Of a DNA stretch of 64,000 nt, positions 59,864 through 64,000 are shown piece by piece. Numbering within the stretch: the stretch's first letter is position 1; every line of letters begins with the position of its first letter. The DNA comes from Acidobacteriota bacterium (GTDB lineage Bacteria > Acidobacteriota > Blastocatellia > Pyrinomonadales > Pyrinomonadaceae): the NCBI GenBank assembly GCA_003385635.1, contig QQUY01000001.1, positions 992,001 to 1,056,000 on the forward strand. Reading direction: 5' to 3'. Both the position numbers and the translations under genes were made by a program. Below the pieces are notes generated by a model. It was given only the letters and a program-made list of their open reading frames with translations, did not search any database and had not been told where the DNA came from.

Positions 59864-60862
59864 ATGGGAGATATGAACGACAAGGATGAAACGGAGGGTT
59901 TCGCTGCGGGCGAGATGATGACGTGTCCCGAATGCGAACGGCGGGTTCCACCGGATCGTCTGAGTTGTATTTACTGCGGTGCCGAAGTCGGGCTCAGCGA
60001 TTCTCAACGTCTGACTGCAAAGGCCGTCTTCGGTACGATCGAGCCTTGGGAGTCCGGATTCAGCGTCGTTGGGCGTTCTACAATTGAGTTGTCTGAGGCT
60101 TCTCTTGAGAACACGGCAGCACTCTTGTCCCTTGAGATCGGCGACCTCAAGGAGCTCCTCGGGCCAGGCCATCACGTGCCGCTTATCAGGGTCGGAAAGC
60201 TGGCAGAGACCGCTCTCGTGATCGAACGTTTGTCCAATTTCGGGATTAGCGCTTTTGAGATCAGCGATAAGGAACTAGCGCCGAAAACGCCCCCTCGCAG
60301 GTTGAGGGGACTCGATTTTGGTCACCACGGGATGCGTCCGCAACTTTTCAATGAGTCATCTGAGGATCTTCCATCATTCATACCGGCACTGGTCGTGAGA
60401 GGATTCCTGAGCAGAACGGAACAGGCATCGACAGAAAAGGAGTCGAAACGCGGCTCGAAAACGATAGACTCTTCCGAAGTCGGCACCCACGAGGCAGTGA
60501 TCGACCTGTATCGCAAGGGTGACAGCAGAGGCTTCAGGATCAGGACTGACGGGTTCGATTTCTCTTGTCTCGGATCCAGAAAGGCATTTACGGCCGCGGC
60601 GAACATGGACGTGCTTGCGGAGAAGATCCGGGCAGAATACCCTGACGCCGCGTTCGAAAATTCGTACAGGCGGAAGCGCCGTCTATTGGATCTTGTATGG
60701 CCCCAAAACGAATCGGTGTCTTCGGAAGGTATCGAACGGCTGAGTTTTCGCGGGTACGCCAGAAAGAAAGTTGCATATACCGACAACGAGCAGCAGTTCA
60801 CGAAGTATTCGAGGCTGCAGTTCTTGCTCGATAACAGGGCTGATACGGATGAAGCCGAATAG
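59864..60862 (+). CDS. Zinc-ribbon protein of unknown function
   Basis: About 332 residues from ATG 59864, chosen for its Shine-Dalgarno. An N-terminal zinc ribbon (CPECERRV...CIYCGAE) is followed by a soluble alpha/beta region with no recognised family; a C-terminal part is basic (YRRKRRLLDLVW). No membrane helix or signal. It overlaps rlmB by 14 bases, so translation is probably coupled and the two may act in the same process. Confidence 0.7.
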   Translation: MGDMNDKDETEGFAAGEMMTCPECERRVPPDRLSCIYCGAEVGLSDSQRLTAKAVFGTIEPWESGFSVVGRSTIELSEASLENTAALLSLEIGDLKELLGPGHHVPLIRVGKLAETALVIERLSNFGISAFEISDKELAPKTPPRRLRGLDFGHHGMRPQLFNESSEDLPSFIPALVVRGFLSRTEQASTEKESKRGSKTIDSSEVGTHEAVIDLYRKGDSRGFRIRTDGFDFSCLGSRKAFTAAANMDVLAEKIRAEYPDAAFENSYRRKRRLLDLVWPQNESVSSEGIERLSFRGYARKKVAYTDNEQQFTKYSRLQFLLDNRADTDEAE

Positions 60863-61649
60863 GAAAGTTGAGGGAAGTTCGCGTGACGATGCTTCCATAT
60901 TGTTCGGGATCATGCCGGTTCTGGAGGCGCTTCGATCCGGTTCGCGGCCGATCGAGCGGATACTGCTCGCGGACGGGAAGCAGCACAAACGGATTCGAGA
61001 GATCATTGAACTTGCGAAACAAAATCGTGTTCCGATCCGAAAGGTAGAAAGGAACGTACTTGAGAAGGAGGTCGGCCGGCAGGCCAATCACCAGGGAGTG
61101 ATCGCTATCGGAAGCGCAGCCGGCTATGCAAACGCCGACGACATCATCGAGGACCTTGCCAAAAAAAACGAGTCGCTTTGCCTCATACTCGACGGCGTCG
61201 AAGACCCACACAACCTCGGAGCGATCATCAGGTCAGCCGAATGCGCCGGCGTTGACGCTGTATTCATTCCCGAGCGACGCTCTGCGGGGCTGAATGAGAC
61301 CGTTTCGAAAACATCAGCGGGTGCGGCCGACCTTGTGAACATCGCCCGGGTTACGAACATCAACCGACTTATCGAGGATCTGAAGCAAGCGGGTTTCTGG
61401 ATCGCAGGAGCTAGCGGCGCTTCCGAACGGGCATATTCCGATCAAGACTGGTCCGGCAAGTGGGCCCTGGTCCTTGGAAGCGAGGGGACAGGCATTCACA
61501 GGCTGACAAGCGAGAAGTGCGATGTTTTGGTGCGGATCCCTTTATATGGAAGAATAGAATCGTTGAACGTTTCGGTCGCCGCGGGAGTATTACTGTTTGA
61601 GGCCCAGCGCCAAAGATATCGAGCCAAGATTTCAAACCACCAGGAGTAA
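60849..61649 (+). CDS. rlmB: 23S rRNA (guanosine-2'-O)-methyltransferase, TrmH/SpoU family
   Basis: About 266 residues from ATG 60849. An N-terminal substrate-binding domain (FGIMPVLEALRSGSRPIERI) leads to the knotted SPOUT domain with LDGVEDPHNLGAIIRSAECAG, LVLGSEGTGI and IPLYGRIESLNVSVAAGVLLFE, the three family motifs. It methylates the ribose of a guanosine, typically G2251 of 23S rRNA, using SAM; tRNA-modifying relatives cannot be fully excluded. Its start lies within the preceding gene. Confidence 0.92.
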   Translation: MKPNRKVEGSSRDDASILFGIMPVLEALRSGSRPIERILLADGKQHKRIREIIELAKQNRVPIRKVERNVLEKEVGRQANHQGVIAIGSAAGYANADDIIEDLAKKNESLCLILDGVEDPHNLGAIIRSAECAGVDAVFIPERRSAGLNETVSKTSAGAADLVNIARVTNINRLIEDLKQAGFWIAGASGASERAYSDQDWSGKWALVLGSEGTGIHRLTSEKCDVLVRIPLYGRIESLNVSVAAGVLLFEAQRQRYRAKISNHQE

Positions 61650-61652
61650 GCT

Positions 61653-62285
61653 ATGTTTTGTCCGAAATGCGGAACTGAAAATCCGGAAGAAGGGAAGTTC
61701 TGCCGAAAATGCGGAACTGATATTTCAGGTGTGTCGCGAGCGATCGGAAGTGAGACACACACAGGTATGGACCTGATGGGTCTCGGTGATGAAAGTGAAC
61801 TGCTATCTGGTGACTCAAAGGTGTATGGCGTCGTCCGGGCGGGCAGCTGCGAAACCTCAAACGATCCTGATGATCTGTTTGCTTCGGGCCTGCGGAGCTC
61901 GATCTTCGGAGTTGGCTTCCTAGTCATTTCTGCTGTTCTGTACTTCACGCACGTCGCTGGCGGTGGTGCGTGGTGGTGGGCGATGCTGTTTCCCGCGTTT
62001 GCAATGCTGGCCAGCGGTGTCGGTAATATCGCGAAGTCAAAAAGAATGGAACGGAAGCTGGGCAAGGCAAAAGGACAGAACACCAATGCCTTCACCGATC
62101 CCGCGAGCCAGCGATCGATCAGCGAGGGAAATGCGGATTACGTTTCGTCGGGCAACAGCGACCGGTTTGAAACAGGAGACCTTGTGCCGCCCAGCGTCGT
62201 CGAGAACACGACCAAGCATCTGAAGCTTGACAAGGAAAGTGAAACGATGACGCTCCCGGATCTCGAAACGTCAAAGAAGTCCTGA
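61653..62285 (+). CDS. Zinc-ribbon membrane protein of unknown function
   Basis: 210 residues. Zinc ribbon at the start (CPKCGTENPEEGKFCRKCG), then a linker, two membrane helices (about 90-108 and 113-132) and a disordered polar C-terminus. A good Shine-Dalgarno (GGAG, 6 bases before ATG) follows rlmB by only a few bases, so it is in the same operon. No known function; such zinc-ribbon/TM proteins are common in Acidobacteriota. It converges on an SDR gene 2 bases away. Confidence 0.75.
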   Translation: MFCPKCGTENPEEGKFCRKCGTDISGVSRAIGSETHTGMDLMGLGDESELLSGDSKVYGVVRAGSCETSNDPDDLFASGLRSSIFGVGFLVISAVLYFTHVAGGGAWWWAMLFPAFAMLASGVGNIAKSKRMERKLGKAKGQNTNAFTDPASQRSISEGNADYVSSGNSDRFETGDLVPPSVVENTTKHLKLDKESETMTLPDLETSKKS

Positions 62286-62287
62286 AT

Positions 62288-63121
62288 CTATTTGAACTTT
62301 GAGAGCATACCGCCGGACATCCGGTCCATGATCTTGAAGTAGCCCTTCGGAAAAAGCCTGAGTATCATGCTCATCTGGACGGCATCGCTGCCGATGAGGA
62401 TTCTCGGGTTTTTTGTTTTTATACCTTTCAGAATAGTCTCTGCAGCTTCAGCAGGAGTCGTTCTTGCAACCTTTTCAAATATCACCGGAGCAATCTCCTT
62501 GTCCTCCTGAGGAGCATTCTCTCCCTTGCGAGCCGCTCTAGCGATGTTTGTCCTTACGCCTCCTGGATGCACGCACGAAACGCAAATATCGGTGCCCTCC
62601 AGTTCGTGTCTAAGACTCTCGGTAAAGCCTCTAACAGCAAACTTGCTGGCACAGTAGGTTGATTGACCTGGCGGAGCCATCAATCCGAACACGCTCGATA
62701 TGTTGACGATGTGGCCGTGGCCCTGTTGTTCAAATAGCGGCAGGAACACCTTTGTTCCATAGACAGTGCCCCAAAAGTTTATGTCCATCAGCCAACGCAT
62801 GTCGTCGAAGGAAACCTCATTGGTCCTTCCAACGAGACCGACGCCCGCGTTGTTTACGATGTGAGTCGCCGAACCGAATCGACCGGTCACTGCATCTCGC
62901 AATGCCTCGATATCTTCGAGCTTCGCAACATCTGCTTTGAAGGAAATGCAATCGACGCCGCTGGCTTCTACAGCTGCTACGGTATCAGCAAGGCCTTCCT
63001 CGTTTAGGTCGGAAACTGCCACGCCCTTGACCTTTTCCTCCGCAATCCGCGAAGCGAGTGCCTGTCCGATACCAGAACCGGCGCCCGTGATCACGACTAC
63101 ACTTCGATCGGTCAACGACAT
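62288..63121 (-). CDS. Short-chain dehydrogenase/reductase
   Basis: 277 residues. Classical SDR: VVITGAGSGIGQALASRI, the NNAGVGL motif, catalytic Ser in NISSVFG and YCASK (Tyr and Lys). The C-terminus is hydrophobic (MILRLFPKGYFKIMDRM), as in lipid-acting SDRs of this type. Substrate unknown. The gene upstream on the same strand, which runs off the window, ends 9 bases away, so they may be co-transcribed. Confidence 0.88.
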   Translation of the reverse strand: MSLTDRSVVVITGAGSGIGQALASRIAEEKVKGVAVSDLNEEGLADTVAAVEASGVDCISFKADVAKLEDIEALRDAVTGRFGSATHIVNNAGVGLVGRTNEVSFDDMRWLMDINFWGTVYGTKVFLPLFEQQGHGHIVNISSVFGLMAPPGQSTYCASKFAVRGFTESLRHELEGTDICVSCVHPGGVRTNIARAARKGENAPQEDKEIAPVIFEKVARTTPAEAAETILKGIKTKNPRILIGSDAVQMSMILRLFPKGYFKIMDRMSGGMLSKFK

Positions 63122-63130
63122 AACTGAGCC

Positions 63131-64000
63131 TTACTTACTAACGAGTGCGCGAGCAGTTCCCGAGTTTCCAACTGCGTCGAAAACACGTAACGCTATGGCA
63201 AATTCACCGGTTCCAGCGATCTCGGACGTAACGGTAAATGTCTCGGACCGGCTGTCCGGAATACCGTCGTCAGCATACACGGTACGCCATTTTCCGCCGT
63301 TTACACTGAATTCCGCCCGGGAAATGTAGCTCGAGCTTTCACTGGCACTGAACTTTACCGTGACGGTATTTCCGTTAACCGTCGGCGACCCGCTTACGCT
63401 GACGGATGGCGGCGAATTGTCGATGTCGAAAGGCTCGCTTTCAAGTTCTCCGGTCAGGGCCTTTGAAGCGGGGTTTGAAGGAGCGTCGCTAGCGATGATC
63501 CGGAATACGTACCTGCCGTCCGCAAACGCAAGGCCGTCAACAGTGTAGAAAGCGTCCTCGATCCCGCTTTTCAGCAATTTGAACTCATCGTCACCGACTT
63601 CCTTAAAGTAAACCGAGTAAACAAGCGAGTCGCCATTCCTGTCCTCGGCTTTCCAGGTCAGCGATTTGGCACCCATCTGGAATAGCTTTCTAGGAGCAGT
63701 CGGAGGAATGATAATTCCGAAATCCACAGGGTCCATCCCGGAGGTCTCGATGTTTGGATCAACGGGTGGTTTAGGATTCGGCGCGAGGCCGACATTGGCG
63801 GGGAGAACTTCGACCGAAAGTATCTCGGGAGCGATGTTGGTCGGAAGATAAGAGATGTGAACTTCCGAAACACTTGGGACAGCTGCTCCTGCGACAAGAA
63901 TCGCCCGCCATTGCAGAAACGCCGCAGCCGGGCTTGTTACAGTTGAACCTGTAGAGGCCGAGTAGGCTGCGCTCCATTCGCTCCAGGTTTCGTCAGGGGT
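63131..64000 (-). CDS. C-terminal part of a secreted Fn3/beta-sandwich protein (5' end outside window)
   Basis: The frame is open to the window end, so this is the last ~289 residues of a longer protein. It starts with TPDETWSEWSAAY and a segment FLQWRAILVAGAAVPSVSEV that is typical of beta-propeller-like hypothetical proteins, then PEILSVEVLPANVGL. A Fn3-type domain follows (FQMGAKSLTWKAEDRNGDSL...) and a last Ig-like sandwich. No catalytic motif is visible in this part. Probably a periplasmic or surface binding protein. Fold assignment is by pattern only. Confidence 0.7.
   Translation of the reverse strand, partial: TPDETWSEWSAAYSASTGSTVTSPAAAFLQWRAILVAGAAVPSVSEVHISYLPTNIAPEILSVEVLPANVGLAPNPKPPVDPNIETSGMDPVDFGIIIPPTAPRKLFQMGAKSLTWKAEDRNGDSLVYSVYFKEVGDDEFKLLKSGIEDAFYTVDGLAFADGRYVFRIIASDAPSNPASKALTGELESEPFDIDNSPPSVSVSGSPTVNGNTVTVKFSASESSSYISRAEFSVNGGKWRTVYADDGIPDSRSETFTVTSEIAGTGEFAIALRVFDAVGNSGTARALVSK

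Overview
The window looks like a chromosomal segment of an Acidobacteriota bacterium, most likely class Blastocatellia (subdivision 4). This is inferred from gene content and style: a bacterial alpha-2-macroglobulin, a DM9-ankyrin protein, a PEGA/formylglycine-type Ser/Thr kinase, a triple-FHA ABC exporter, EgtB/EgtD together with a bacilliredoxin, an ElbD-like ether-lipid multienzyme, and intergenic DNA full of degenerate 7-10 bp word repeats. No rRNA, tRNA, phage, insertion sequence or CRISPR array is visible. Most genes are ordinary housekeeping genes and the DNA looks vertically inherited.

Layout. 1-7.4 kb (+): tail of an alpha-2-macroglobulin, a secreted DM9-ankyrin protein, arabinose-5-phosphate isomerase, NAD(P)HX repair, tsaE and a bacilliredoxin. 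7.5-11.2 kb: a PilZ protein, then on the minus strand a CitE/HpcH-like enzyme and radA. 11.5-14.6 kb (+): an SDR-fold protein lacking its catalytic residues, and yacL-ispD-ispF. 15.2-19.4 kb (+): nucleoside salvage (pyrimidine-nucleoside phosphorylase, BMP-type lipoprotein, small membrane protein, ABC ATPase) that stops at a repeat block with no permease genes. 19.8-22.3 kb (-): TatT-like lipoprotein, coaD, aspartate aminotransferase.

22.5-30.7 kb (+) is the most distinctive block: a HAD-IB phosphatase, a LarA-like protein, a 1473-residue reductase/AMP-ligase/ACP/PlsC fusion and an NAD-dependent epimerase. I read it as an elb-type alkyl ether-lipid pathway. 31-40 kb holds secreted or exported hydrolases (amidase, M19 dipeptidase, S9 peptidase, serine hydrolase), an amino-acid permease and a papain-like protease, consistent with peptide scavenging. 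40.6-46 kb (-) holds coaX, birA, egtD, egtB and a HEAT protein. 46.4-55.4 kb (+) holds leuS, a receptor-like kinase, the triple-FHA ABC exporter and a TlpA-like lipoprotein. 55.6-64 kb holds an RqcH/NFACT protein, an RDD protein, a NYN-domain protein, two zinc-ribbon proteins flanking rlmB, an SDR, and the C-terminal part of a secreted protein that runs off the window.

Three layers of non-coding structure stand out. (i) At least a dozen short arrays of degenerate 7-10 bp words, each with its own sequence, begin at or run through a stop codon or abut a start codon. (ii) Four copies of a small hairpin repeat with core CTACAGACATTTGGCTCC lie in three intergenic gaps. (iii) Several sigma70-like promoters are readable, two with identical hexamers (TTGATT-N17-TAGAAT) and one placed so that deoA would be translated from a leaderless GTG.
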